From Rubrivivax sp. (lineage in GTDB: Bacteria > Pseudomonadota > Gammaproteobacteria > Burkholderiales > Burkholderiaceae_C), in assembly GCA_016790425.1 (NCBI GenBank), contig JAEUPF010000070.1, positions 1 through 46,670 on the forward strand: a stretch of DNA of 46,670 bases. The letters are read 5' to 3'. The notes beneath the pieces are model-generated. The model was given only the letters and a program-made list of their open reading frames with translations. It searched no databases and was not told the DNA's origin. Positions 36,254 to 44,072 of this stretch are shown piece by piece (within the stretch, counting starts at the first letter, position 1; every line of letters starts with the position of its first letter). Position numbers and translations under genes: made by a program.

Positions 36254-39082
36254 CTACTGCTTGCGGGCGATGAACCCGCCCACGGCCAGCGCGTTGCTGC
36301 CGGCACTGAAGAGCTGGAACGTGCCGCCGATCTCGGCCGGCCCGGTGCCGCTGCCGCCACCGGCCACCGGGCCGAACAGGCGGCCGCCGACGCCGCCGCT
36401 CAGGCTGCCGGCCGACGCCACGCCGGTGAGGTGGTTCGCGTTCCCGCCCGCGCCCAGCGTCGGGCTGGCGCTGAAGACCAGCGGCACCGAAGCGCCGCTG
36501 CCGTCGTTGCGCACCGTGTTCTGGATCGACACCGAGACCGCGCGCGTCGTGAAGTTCACCGTCACCGTCACCGAGCCGACGAACGGCACCGGATCGTCGG
36601 TGCCGTTGGCCGCGTACCGGCCGTGCACCACGCCGACGTAGCTGGCCCCGCCGCTCACGGGCACCGCGGCCGGATCGGTGGTGTCGCCGAACGTGACGAC
36701 GCCGCGCCGGTTCTTGTTGTGCTCGTCGACGCCGCCCCACTCGACGATGTTCACCGTGTCCTGCGTGAACCACGAGGCGACGTTGGCGTAGCGGTAGTTC
36801 CACAGGTTCAGCGTGCGGTACCCCTTCGAACCGGGCACCGGCACGCCAAAGCCGCTGCCGCCGGGCAGCCAGGTGGGGTTGCCATTGGCGTCGGGCAGGC
36901 CGTTGCCCGCGTGCACGTCGCCGTCTTCGTGGTAGCGCGAGGCGGCGAGCATGTCGGCGTCGACGCCGCCGCCGCGCCAGCCACCCGTGGCGTACTGCGG
37001 CCCCGAGGTCTCGGCGGTGGCGCACCAGCCGCCGGGCACGCAGCGCGGCGGCTCGGGGCGCGGGAAATAGCGGTTGGCGGCGTAGTTCGCGCGCGTTGCG
37101 CCTGCGGCGCCGAGCGTGGCGAAGTTGTAGTAGCCCAGGTCCGAGCTCGGCGGCAGCGCGCCGAAGGTGAGCGCACCGGTCCCACCCAGCCACACGCGCC
37201 CGGCGGTCGGGTTGAACGTCTCGATGATCTGCGGCCGATCGAGCTGGCCGCTCCAGTGGATCGCGAGGTTGGCGAGCAGCACGGCCACCGAGTCGGGTGC
37301 CGCGTTGGCGTCCTTGCGCACGCGGATCTCGGCGGTGCCGCCGCCGGCCGGCGCGAAGCCGGTGGCGTTGGAGACGTTCGGGTTCGAGGGGCTCAGGTCG
37401 CTCGTCGAACGACCGTACGCCTGCACGCCCGAGCGCGTCAGCGCAATGCCGTTGTCGGTGCGCAGGATCGCCTCGCCGCTGCATTGCCAGCCGCTGCCGT
37501 CGGCGCACGACATCGTCATCGGGCCGGCCGGCGGCGGCGGCGCGGCGCTGACGGTGATCGAGAACGATTGCGTCGCGGCGAGCCCGCCGGGGTCGGCCAC
37601 GCGCACCGTGACGGCTTGCGCGCCGACCTGCGCGGCCGCCGGCGTCCAGGCGATCAGCCCGCTGCCGCCATTGATCGTCATGCCGGCGGGCGCCTGCGTC
37701 AGCGCGTACGTCAGCACGTCGCCGTTCGGGTCGCTGGCGTTGACGTCGTAGGCGTAGGCGGCGCCCACCGTCGCCGTCGTCGGTGGCTGCGTGGTGATCT
37801 GCGGCGCCGCGTTGCCGGCGGGCGCCACGGCGATCGTGAAGGCCTGCGTCGCGGCAAGCCCGCCGGGGTCGGCCACGCGCACCGTCACCGCCTGGCTGCC
37901 CGTTTGCGCCGACGAAGGCGTCCACGCGATGAGACCCGTCGACGCATTGATCGCCATGCCGGCAGGCGCCTGGGTCAGCGACCAGGTCAGCACGTCGCCG
38001 TTGGGGTCGGTCGCGTTCACGTCGTAGCTGTATGCCGCGCCGACCGAGGCCGTCGTGACCGGCGATGTGGTGATCTGCGGCGCTGCGTTGGCGGCGGCGA
38101 CGGTGATGGTGAAGCTCTGCGTTGCTGCCAGGCCGCCGGGGTCGGCCACGCGCACCGTGACCGCTTGCGCGCCGGCTTGCGCGGCCGTCGGCGTCCAGGC
38201 GATCAGGCCGTTCGCCGCGTTGATCGTCATGCCGCTGGGCGCCTGCGTCAGCGAGTACGCGAGCGTGTCGCCGTTGGGGTCGCTCGCATTCACGTCGTAG
38301 CTGTAGGCCGCGCCGACCGCGGCTGTCGTGATCGGCGTCGTCGTGATCTGCGGCGCTGCGTTGGCGGCGGCGACGGTGATGGTGAAGCTCTGCGTCGCTG
38401 CCAGGCCGCCGGGGTCGGCCACGCGCACGCTCACCGCCTGCGAACCGGCGGTCGCCGGCGTCCAAGCGATCAGACCCGTGGTCGCGTTGATCGTCATGCC
38501 CGCCGGCGCTTGGGTCAGCGAAAACGCCAGCACGTCGCCATTGGGGTCGGTTGCATCGACGTCGTAGGCGTAGGCACTGCCCACCGTGGCGCTGGTCGGC
38601 GGCGCGGTGGTGATCGTCGGTGCCTGATTGCCGGTGCCGGCGAGCACGGTGATCGTCACCGTCGTCACCGCCGAGAAGGCGAACCGTGCGTCGTAGGCGC
38701 GGTAGGTGAAGCTGACGGTGCCGCTGTAGCCCGCCGGTGCGCGGTAGGTGAAGCTGCCGTTCGAGGAGGAGGAGATCGTGCCGACGGCCGGCCGCGACAG
38801 GCGCCACAGGAAGATCGCGTCGCCGTTGGCGTCGGTGTCGTTGGCCAACACCCCGGGCGCGGCCACGCTCAGCGTTCCGCCCTGGGCGACGGTATAGCTG
38901 TCGGGACGGGCCACCGGGGCCACGTTGCCGCCTTGCGCCAGCGCCGGGAGCGGCAGCGCACCGAGGAGCCCGGCCGCCGCGAACAGCCCCGCAGCGACCG
39001 CGCGCCGCGCGGCGGTCATGAGCGATGCGAATCCGCCGGCCCTGTGGACCCCGGCCCCGCTCCAGGCTGCCCGACTCTTCAT
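36254..39082 (-). CDS. Secreted Ig-repeat protein with TbpB-like C-terminal barrel (paralogue of the 3099-6464 product)
   Basis: 942 residues with a cleavable signal (LPLPALAQ) but no lipobox. A cadherin-like/VCBS-type domain comes first (VAPVARPDSYTVAQGG...GVLANDTDANGD). Four Ig-like repeats of about 90 residues follow, each with DPNGD, QAP(A/S)GM, WTP and DPGGLAATQ. The last ~420 residues, from MTMSCADGSGWQCSGEAIL, align almost end to end with the C-terminus of the lipoprotein at 3099-6464. Shared blocks are SGVQAYGRSTSD, RPQIIETFNPTAGRV, HEDGDVHAGNGLPD, EWGG(I/V)(N/D)EHNKNRRG and the closing GGRLFGP...AEIGG. GGGAGGG (39090-39096) 7 nt upstream supports the ATG at 39082. It looks like a surface or secreted binding protein; the substrate is unknown. 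Confidence 0.87.
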   Translation of the reverse strand: MKSRAAWSGAGVHRAGGFASLMTAARRAVAAGLFAAAGLLGALPLPALAQGGNVAPVARPDSYTVAQGGTLSVAAPGVLANDTDANGDAIFLWRLSRPAVGTISSSSNGSFTYRAPAGYSGTVSFTYRAYDARFAFSAVTTVTITVLAGTGNQAPTITTAPPTSATVGSAYAYDVDATDPNGDVLAFSLTQAPAGMTINATTGLIAWTPATAGSQAVSVRVADPGGLAATQSFTITVAAANAAPQITTTPITTAAVGAAYSYDVNASDPNGDTLAYSLTQAPSGMTINAANGLIAWTPTAAQAGAQAVTVRVADPGGLAATQSFTITVAAANAAPQITTSPVTTASVGAAYSYDVNATDPNGDVLTWSLTQAPAGMAINASTGLIAWTPSSAQTGSQAVTVRVADPGGLAATQAFTIAVAPAGNAAPQITTQPPTTATVGAAYAYDVNASDPNGDVLTYALTQAPAGMTINGGSGLIAWTPAAAQVGAQAVTVRVADPGGLAATQSFSITVSAAPPPPAGPMTMSCADGSGWQCSGEAILRTDNGIALTRSGVQAYGRSTSDLSPSNPNVSNATGFAPAGGGTAEIRVRKDANAAPDSVAVLLANLAIHWSGQLDRPQIIETFNPTAGRVWLGGTGALTFGALPPSSDLGYYNFATLGAAGATRANYAANRYFPRPEPPRCVPGGWCATAETSGPQYATGGWRGGGVDADMLAASRYHEDGDVHAGNGLPDANGNPTWLPGGSGFGVPVPGSKGYRTLNLWNYRYANVASWFTQDTVNIVEWGGVDEHNKNRRGVVTFGDTTDPAAVPVSGGASYVGVVHGRYAANGTDDPVPFVGSVTVTVNFTTRAVSVSIQNTVRNDGSGASVPLVFSASPTLGAGGNANHLTGVASAGSLSGGVGGRLFGPVAGGGSGTGPAEIGGTFQLFSAGSNALAVGGFIARKQ
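37545..38630 (-). repeat. Four in-frame ~270-bp repeats encoding Ig-like domains
   Basis: Four consecutive units of about 265-275 bp encode near-identical Ig-like domains. The block for DPGGLAATQSFTITVAAANAAPQ recurs with very few base changes between the second and third units. The units are much more alike than those of the paralogue at 3213-4848, so this array looks recently homogenised or expanded. Confidence 0.85.
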
Positions 39083-39126
39083 GATCGGTCCCTCCCGCGC
39101 GCAGGATCCTATGCGCGTGCCAGAGG

Positions 39127-39156
39127 GCATGCCAGGGCCCGCGGGCCCTGGCATGC
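39127..39156. promoter_or_regulatory. Perfect 30-bp palindrome upstream of the Ig-repeat gene
   Basis: A 15-bp sequence beginning GCATGCCAGGGC is followed with no spacer by its exact reverse complement (39142-39156). It lies 45-74 bp upstream of the ATG of the minus-strand Ig-repeat gene and downstream of the LysE terminator. There is no T-run on either side, so an operator or a leader-RNA hairpin is more likely than a terminator. Confidence 0.6.
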
Positions 39157-39177
39157 ACTCGACTGTTGATGCCCGTC

Positions 39178-39205
39178 AAAAAGAAAAGGGGCCGCGGCGC
39201 GGCCC
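39178..39205 (-). terminator. Rho-independent terminator of the dioxygenase-LysE operon
   Basis: On the minus strand GGGCCGC-GCC-GCGGCCC (39205-39189) is followed by a T-rich run (CTTTTCTTTTTG, to 39177). It lies about 30 bp after the LysE stop codon. Confidence 0.65.
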
Positions 39206-39235
39206 GCCGCGCCCTCGGGCGCGCGCTGCGGCGAT

Positions 39236-39871
39236 TCAGCCCGAAGCGGGCACCAGCCCCGCCCACTGCCACAGCGCAAAGCCCGCCAGCAGCAGCGCCG
39301 AGACGCGCCCCACCCAGCGCCGCGCGCGCACGTCGACGTGGTGGCGCAGCCTTGCGACGGCGGCGCTCAGCACCAGCCACCACAGCGCCGAGCCGAGCAG
39401 CACGCCGGCCACCAACGGCAACGGCGACAACGGCTGCGTTTGCCGCGCGCCCATGGCGCCGAAGATGGCGATGAACGACAGGATCGTCGCCGGGTTCGAC
39501 AACGTCAGCGCGAAGGTGGCGGCGAACGACGCGCCCAGGCTCGGCGCGGCGCTCACCGCCGCGGCCTTGTCGGCCGGCACCGCCGCCCAGCTTCGCCAGG
39601 CCAGCCACAGCAGAAGCGCACCGCCGGCCAGTGCCAGCGGCACGCGCGCGGCCTGCAGCGCGCTCATCACCGCCACCACGCCGAAGGCGCCGACGGCGCC
39701 GTAGCAGGCATCGGCCGCCGCGGCGCCGAGCCCGGTGGCCAGCCCCACGGCCCGGCCGTGGTCGAGCGTGCGCTGGATGACGAGCAGGCCGATCGGGCCG
39801 ACCGGCGCGGCGATGGCCAGGCCGATCCCGAGCGCCTGCGCGAACGCGCCGGCGTGTTCCGCCAAAGGCAT
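39236..39871 (-). CDS. LysE-family exporter
   Basis: 211 residues with about six hydrophobic segments and the LysE/RhtB opening GIGLAIAAPVGPIGLLVIQRTLDHGRAVGLATGLGAAAADACY. LysE/RhtB proteins export amino acids or related small metabolites. The family motif NPATILSF is also present. ATG at 39871 lies 10 bp after the dioxygenase stop, so both share one transcript. Confidence 0.92.
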   Translation of the reverse strand: MPLAEHAGAFAQALGIGLAIAAPVGPIGLLVIQRTLDHGRAVGLATGLGAAAADACYGAVGAFGVVAVMSALQAARVPLALAGGALLLWLAWRSWAAVPADKAAAVSAAPSLGASFAATFALTLSNPATILSFIAIFGAMGARQTQPLSPLPLVAGVLLGSALWWLVLSAAVARLRHHVDVRARRWVGRVSALLLAGFALWQWAGLVPASG

Positions 39872-39881
39872 GCGGCGAAGG

Positions 39882-40766
39882 CTACGCGGCCCCGGCCGCA
39901 GCGAGCGCCTCGGCCAACGGGGCCGCTGCCGGCCCGAACGCGTAGGCATCCATGCCGAGGTCGCCGTAGGTGAGGCTGGCGTGCACCCGCCGCGCCGGCG
40001 TGCCGCGCCCGCCCGCACCGGCGGCAACGTACCACGGCAGCAGGTGCTCGTCGGTGGGGTGCATCAGCACCGCATGCGGGGCCCGCCGGCGGTAGTCGAA
40101 CAGCGGCTCCCACGCCGCCGCCTCGCCGTGCTCGCGGAACCAGTCGCGAAACGCCGTGCTTTCCGGCGTGGCCGGCAGGCCGGCGTCGCGCAGCCCGCCG
40201 GCGAAGACGCGCCGCAGGTTATGCGTGATGCTGCCGCTGGCCAGCACGAGCACGCCTTCGGCCGCCAGCGGCGCCAGCGCTTCGCCCAGGGCGAAGAGCT
40301 GCTGCGGCGACCAGTCGGGCGGCCACGCCAGCGGCAGCACCGGAACCTCGGCGTCGGGGAACATGTAGCGCAGCGGCGTCCAGATGCCGTGGTCGAGGCC
40401 GCCTTCGGCCACCGTGTGCACCGGCAGCCCTTGCGCCGCCAGCAACGCGGCCACGCGGGCGGCCAGCTCCGGCGCACCCGGCGCGTCGTAGCGCAGCGTG
40501 TACAGCTTCGGGTCGAAGCCGCCGAAGTCGTACACCGCCTCGTGCTTCGGCGCCGCCAGCAGCACCGGCTCGCGCGTCAGGCTGTGCGCCGAGACCGCGA
40601 CGATGGCCTTCGGGCGGCCGAAGGCGCTTTCGATGGCGCTGCCCAGGCGCTGCATGAAGGCCCCGGCCTCGCGCGGCTCCAACGCCGTCATCGGCGAGCC
40701 GTGGCTGAGGAAGAGGGGCGGCAGCGGAGGCAACGAAGCAGTGGTGCGCGTGTCCATGGCCGCCAT
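39882..40766 (-). CDS. Class III extradiol ring-cleavage dioxygenase (DODA/LigB type)
   Basis: 294 residues. Conserved histidine motifs of the 4,5-DOPA dioxygenase (YgiD/DODA) family are all present: FLSHGSP (His22), SAHSL, GLDHGIWTPL and HPTDEHLLP. The enzyme would open a catecholic ring using a non-haem metal. The ATG at 40766 gives MAAMDT; a second ATG at 40757 is equally possible. The exporter gene follows by 10 bp, hinting that a ring-cleavage product or amino-acid-like substrate is exported (inference). Confidence 0.9.
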   Translation of the reverse strand: MAAMDTRTTASLPPLPPLFLSHGSPMTALEPREAGAFMQRLGSAIESAFGRPKAIVAVSAHSLTREPVLLAAPKHEAVYDFGGFDPKLYTLRYDAPGAPELAARVAALLAAQGLPVHTVAEGGLDHGIWTPLRYMFPDAEVPVLPLAWPPDWSPQQLFALGEALAPLAAEGVLVLASGSITHNLRRVFAGGLRDAGLPATPESTAFRDWFREHGEAAAWEPLFDYRRRAPHAVLMHPTDEHLLPWYVAAGAGGRGTPARRVHASLTYGDLGMDAYAFGPAAAPLAEALAAAGAA

Positions 40767-40934
40767 TGAAGCACCGCGGCGGCCGCAACGGGTTCAACGG
40801 GGTTGCATGCAGGATTCGTGGCGGCGCGCAGGCTTCCCGACGCAGGCGGCCCGCCATCGGGCGAGCGGCGGGCTCCGGTCGCCCCGCCGATCAGCCCGCG
40901 CCGCCGTTCAGCGTGGCGCGCGGCCCGCGCGAAC

Positions 40935-41236
40935 GTTCTCCGGCCCACGCTCGCGGGGATACGCCCGTTTGCTCCGAGGCCGTGCCGTCCTGATCGGGTG
41001 CGGCCGATGCGCCGAGGCGACCGCGAATGGGGCCTGCGACGCTCGCGCGAGCCGCACGCCCTCTCACCACGAGGTGCTCGCGGTGCGATGCCGACACCGG
41101 TGGTTGCAGGGTGGCGGTGGCGCCTGCGGGCGCAGGCCCCATTCGCGGTCGCCCGGCTGCATCGGTGGCACGCTGGTGAGGACGGCACGGCCGCGCGGCC
41201 CAACGTGCGCGTCCCCGCGAGCGTGGGCCGGAGAAC
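40935..41236. repeat. Imperfect inverted repeat with ~105-bp arms
   Basis: The left arm at 40935-41038 and the right arm at 41131-41236 are reverse complements over most of their length. The outer ends share GTTCTCCGGCCCACGCTCGC and the inner ends GGCGACCGCGAATGGGGCC; GGCCGTGCCGTCCT is shared in the middle. The ~92-bp loop has no gene. No transposase, target-site duplication or terminal TA was recognised. The element could be a MITE-like or REP-like dispersed repeat, or encode a long structured RNA. Confidence 0.75.
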
Positions 41237-41313
41237 GCAGGCGCCGCCGCCGCCCTGCCGGGAAGCGTGCAACGGCCCGCCAGCGCGGGCCGGAGAACGC
41301 AGGCGCCGCCGCC
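41225..41313 (+). repeat. 27-bp direct repeat, two copies
   Basis: An identical 27-bp sequence beginning GGGCCGGAGAACGCAGGCGC occurs at 41225-41251 and 41287-41313, 35 bp apart. The first copy overlaps the outer end of the right arm of the inverted repeat, so this end of the element seems to have been duplicated. Confidence 0.8.
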
Positions 41314-41402
41314 ACCCAGCGATCCAGCACAGCACGCACCCGCCGCCGCAGCGTTCGCACACCCGCAGCGCAGGGAATGCCGTTTCGGCTACCGTGCCCG
41401 CC

Positions 41403-44066
41403 GTGAACACGACTGACACCAGCGGCGCTACGCCGCCTTTGCCCGCGGCTGCCCTGCGCGGCAACACCTTCGCCCCGCCGAGCCTCTTCGCGCTGGCCTG
41501 GCGGCAGACGCGGCGCGACCTGCGTGCCGGCGAGCTGCGCCTGCTGGCGCTGGCGGTGATGCTGGCCGTGGCGGCGCTCACGGCGGTGGGCTTCTTCGCC
41601 GACCGCCTGGCCGGCGGCCTGCAGCGCGACGCGCGCCAGCTGCTCGGCGGCGACGCGGTGGTCGTCAGCGACAAGCCCACGCCGCCGGCCATCGCCGAGC
41701 GCGCCCGCGCCGCCGGGCTCGAGACGGCGCGCATGGCCGAGTTCCCGAGCATGGCCCGCGCCAGCGAAGCGCAAGGCGGCGCCACGCGGCTGGTGGCGGT
41801 GAAGGCGGTGAGCGCTGCCTACCCGCTGCGCGGCCGTCTGCAGGTGCGCGACACGCTGCCCGGCGCGGCGGCCGATGGTGGTGCTGCCGCCCCGGCCGGC
41901 GCGCCGGCGCAAACCGCCACCGAGCCGCCGCAGCGTGGCACCGTGTGGGTCGACGCGCCGCTGCTCGACGCGCTCGCGCTGAAGCTCGGCGACAAGCTGC
42001 TGCTGGGCGACTCGGCATTCACCATCACCCGCGTCATCGTTGCCGAGCCCGACCGCGGCGCCGGCTTCATGGTCTTCGCGCCGCGCGTGCTGCTGGCCGA
42101 GGCCGACCTCGCCGCCACGGGGTTGATCCAGCCGGCCAGCCGCGTGACCTACCGCCTGGCGGTGGCCGCGCCGGCCACGGGCGCGTTCGGCGCCGCGGCG
42201 CGCGGCGACGCCGCGGTGCGCGCGTTCGTGCGCGGCGTCGAGGAAGAGATCAAGGCGGCGCCGCTGCGCGGCGTGCGGGTCGACTCGTTCAGCGGCGGCC
42301 GCCCCGAGATGCGCCAGGCGCTCGACCGCGCCGAGCGCTTCCTCAACCTCGTGGCCCTGCTGGCGGCCTTGCTGGCGGCGGTGGCGGTGGGCGTGGCGGC
42401 GCGCGACTTCGCCGAGCGCCACCTCGACGACTGCGCGATGCTGCGCGTGCTCGGCCTTTCGCAAAGGCGCATCGCCGGTGCCTATGCGCTGCAGTTCGGG
42501 CTGGTCGGCCTCATCGCCAGTGCGCTCGGCGCGGCTGTCGGCTTCGTCGTGCACTTCGTCTTCGTCGTGCTGCTGTCGGGGCTGCTCGAAGCGCAGCTGC
42601 CCGCGCCCACCGCGTGGCCGGCCGTCTTCGGGCTGGGCGTCGGGCTGACGCTCCTGGCTGCATTCGGCCTGCCGCCGGTGCTGCAGCTGGCGAGCGTGCC
42701 GCCGCTGCGCGTGATCCGGCGCGACGTCGGCGGCTTGAAGGCCGGCTCGCTGCTGGTGCTGGCCGCCGGCACGGCGGGCTTCGTCGCGCTGTTGATGGCG
42801 GTGTCGGCCGACACCAAGCTCGGCCTCATCGCGGTGGGCGGCTTCGCCGCGGCGGTGGCGCTGTTCGCCGCGCTCGGCTGGCTCGCCGTGAAGGCGCTCG
42901 GGCGCTCCGTGCCGCAGGCGCGCGCGCCGCGCTGGATGATCCTGGCCACGCGCCAGGTGGCCGCGCGCCCGGCGTTCGCGGTGCTGCAGATCGCGGCGCT
43001 GGCGGTGGGGCTGCTGGCGCTGGTGCTGCTGGTGCTGCTGCGCACCGACCTCATCGCCAGCTGGCGCCGCGCCACGCCGGCCGATGCGCCCAACCGCTTC
43101 GTCATCAACGTGCAGCCCGAGCAGGGCGAGGCGTTCCGCCGCATGCTCGCCGACGCCGGCGTCAAGCGCTACGACTGGTACCCGATGATCCGCGGCCGCC
43201 TGGTGGCGGTGAACGGCCGCGACGTGGCGCCGAGCGACTACATCGACGACCGCGCGGCGCGCCTGGTCGAGCGCGAGTTCAACCTGAGCCACAGCGCGAC
43301 GCTGCCGCCGCACAACCCGGTGAGCGCGGGGCAGTGGGTGGCCGAGGAGCGCGACGCGCTGTCGGTGGAGGAGGGCCTGGCGCAGACGCTCGGGCTGAAG
43401 CTGGGCGACCGGCTGACGTTCGACATCGCCGGCCAGCGCACGAGCGCGCGCATCACCAGCCTGCGCAAGGTCGACTGGGGTTCGTTCCGCGTCAACTTCT
43501 TCGTCATCTTCCCCGCCGCCGAGATGCCCGGCCTGCCGGCCAGCTACATCAGCGCCTACCGCGCGCCGCCGGTGGCGGGCTTCGACAACGCGCTGACGCG
43601 CGCCTTCCCCAACATCACCAACGTCGACGTCTCGGCCAGCATCGCGCAGGTGCAGCGCGTGCTCGACCAGGTGATCCGCGCCGTCGAGTTCCTGTTCGGC
43701 TTCACGCTGGCTGCGGGCCTGGTGGTGCTGTTCGCGGCCGTGGCCGCCACGCGCGAGGCGCGCGCGCGCGAGTTCGCGGTGATGCGCGCGATGGGCGCCG
43801 GCTCGAAGCTGCTGCGCCAGGTGCAGCGCGCCGAACTGCTGGGCGTGGGCGCGCTGGCCGGCGTGCTGGCGGCGCTGGCGGCGCTGGCCGTGGGCTGGGC
43901 GCTGGCGCGCTACGCGTTCGAGTTCAGCTGGACGCCCGCGCCGTGGGTGCCGCTGGCCGGGGCGCTGGCCGGTGCGGTGCTGGCCCTGGCGGCCGGCTGG
44001 TGGGGCTTGCGCGAAGTGCTGGCGCGGCCGGTGCTGGAGACGCTGCGCCGGGCCGGCGCGGTGTAG
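41403..44066 (+). CDS. Large FtsX/MacB-type ABC transporter permease (YbbP-like)
   Basis: 887 residues from a GTG at 41403. One membrane helix near the N-terminus (LRLLALAVMLAVAALTAVGFF), a long periplasmic domain, two FtsX-like membrane bundles (about 315-510 and 750-885) and a second periplasmic domain give the architecture of YbbP-like permeases. FtsX-type motifs are LDDCAMLRVLGLSQRRIAGAYALQF and ARAREFAVMRAMGAGSKLL. Such proteins usually work with a LolD/YbbA-like ATPase that drives lipid, lipoprotein or lipase handling in the periplasm. No ATPase gene is adjacent here. The frame extends upstream into the repeat region, but that part is not credible coding sequence. Confidence 0.9.
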   Translation: MNTTDTSGATPPLPAAALRGNTFAPPSLFALAWRQTRRDLRAGELRLLALAVMLAVAALTAVGFFADRLAGGLQRDARQLLGGDAVVVSDKPTPPAIAERARAAGLETARMAEFPSMARASEAQGGATRLVAVKAVSAAYPLRGRLQVRDTLPGAAADGGAAAPAGAPAQTATEPPQRGTVWVDAPLLDALALKLGDKLLLGDSAFTITRVIVAEPDRGAGFMVFAPRVLLAEADLAATGLIQPASRVTYRLAVAAPATGAFGAAARGDAAVRAFVRGVEEEIKAAPLRGVRVDSFSGGRPEMRQALDRAERFLNLVALLAALLAAVAVGVAARDFAERHLDDCAMLRVLGLSQRRIAGAYALQFGLVGLIASALGAAVGFVVHFVFVVLLSGLLEAQLPAPTAWPAVFGLGVGLTLLAAFGLPPVLQLASVPPLRVIRRDVGGLKAGSLLVLAAGTAGFVALLMAVSADTKLGLIAVGGFAAAVALFAALGWLAVKALGRSVPQARAPRWMILATRQVAARPAFAVLQIAALAVGLLALVLLVLLRTDLIASWRRATPADAPNRFVINVQPEQGEAFRRMLADAGVKRYDWYPMIRGRLVAVNGRDVAPSDYIDDRAARLVEREFNLSHSATLPPHNPVSAGQWVAEERDALSVEEGLAQTLGLKLGDRLTFDIAGQRTSARITSLRKVDWGSFRVNFFVIFPAAEMPGLPASYISAYRAPPVAGFDNALTRAFPNITNVDVSASIAQVQRVLDQVIRAVEFLFGFTLAAGLVVLFAAVAATREARAREFAVMRAMGAGSKLLRQVQRAELLGVGALAGVLAALAALAVGWALARYAFEFSWTPAPWVPLAGALAGAVLALAAGWWGLREVLARPVLETLRRAGAV

Positions 44067-44072
44067 CGTTCT

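Larger units (their letters stand above)
40767..41402. other. 636-bp non-coding region between divergent dioxygenase and permease genes
   Basis: No credible gene is present. Open frames here are Arg/Pro/Ala-rich and repeat the same low-complexity words on both strands. The region is dominated by a long imperfect inverted repeat and a 27-bp direct repeat (separate entries). It must also hold the promoters of the two flanking divergent genes, but no clear -35/-10 pair could be picked out. Confidence 0.7.

Noticed and set aside
34563-39608. A 1681-codon minus-strand frame spanning several genes
   Set aside because: It crosses real genes on both strands, is Arg/Ala/Gly-rich and holds no motif; the Ig-repeat protein and matB lie in other frames.
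40803-41402. Upstream extension of the permease by 200 codons
   Set aside because: The extension encodes Arg/Pro-rich repeats derived from the inverted repeat; the membrane protein starts sensibly at the GTG at 41403.
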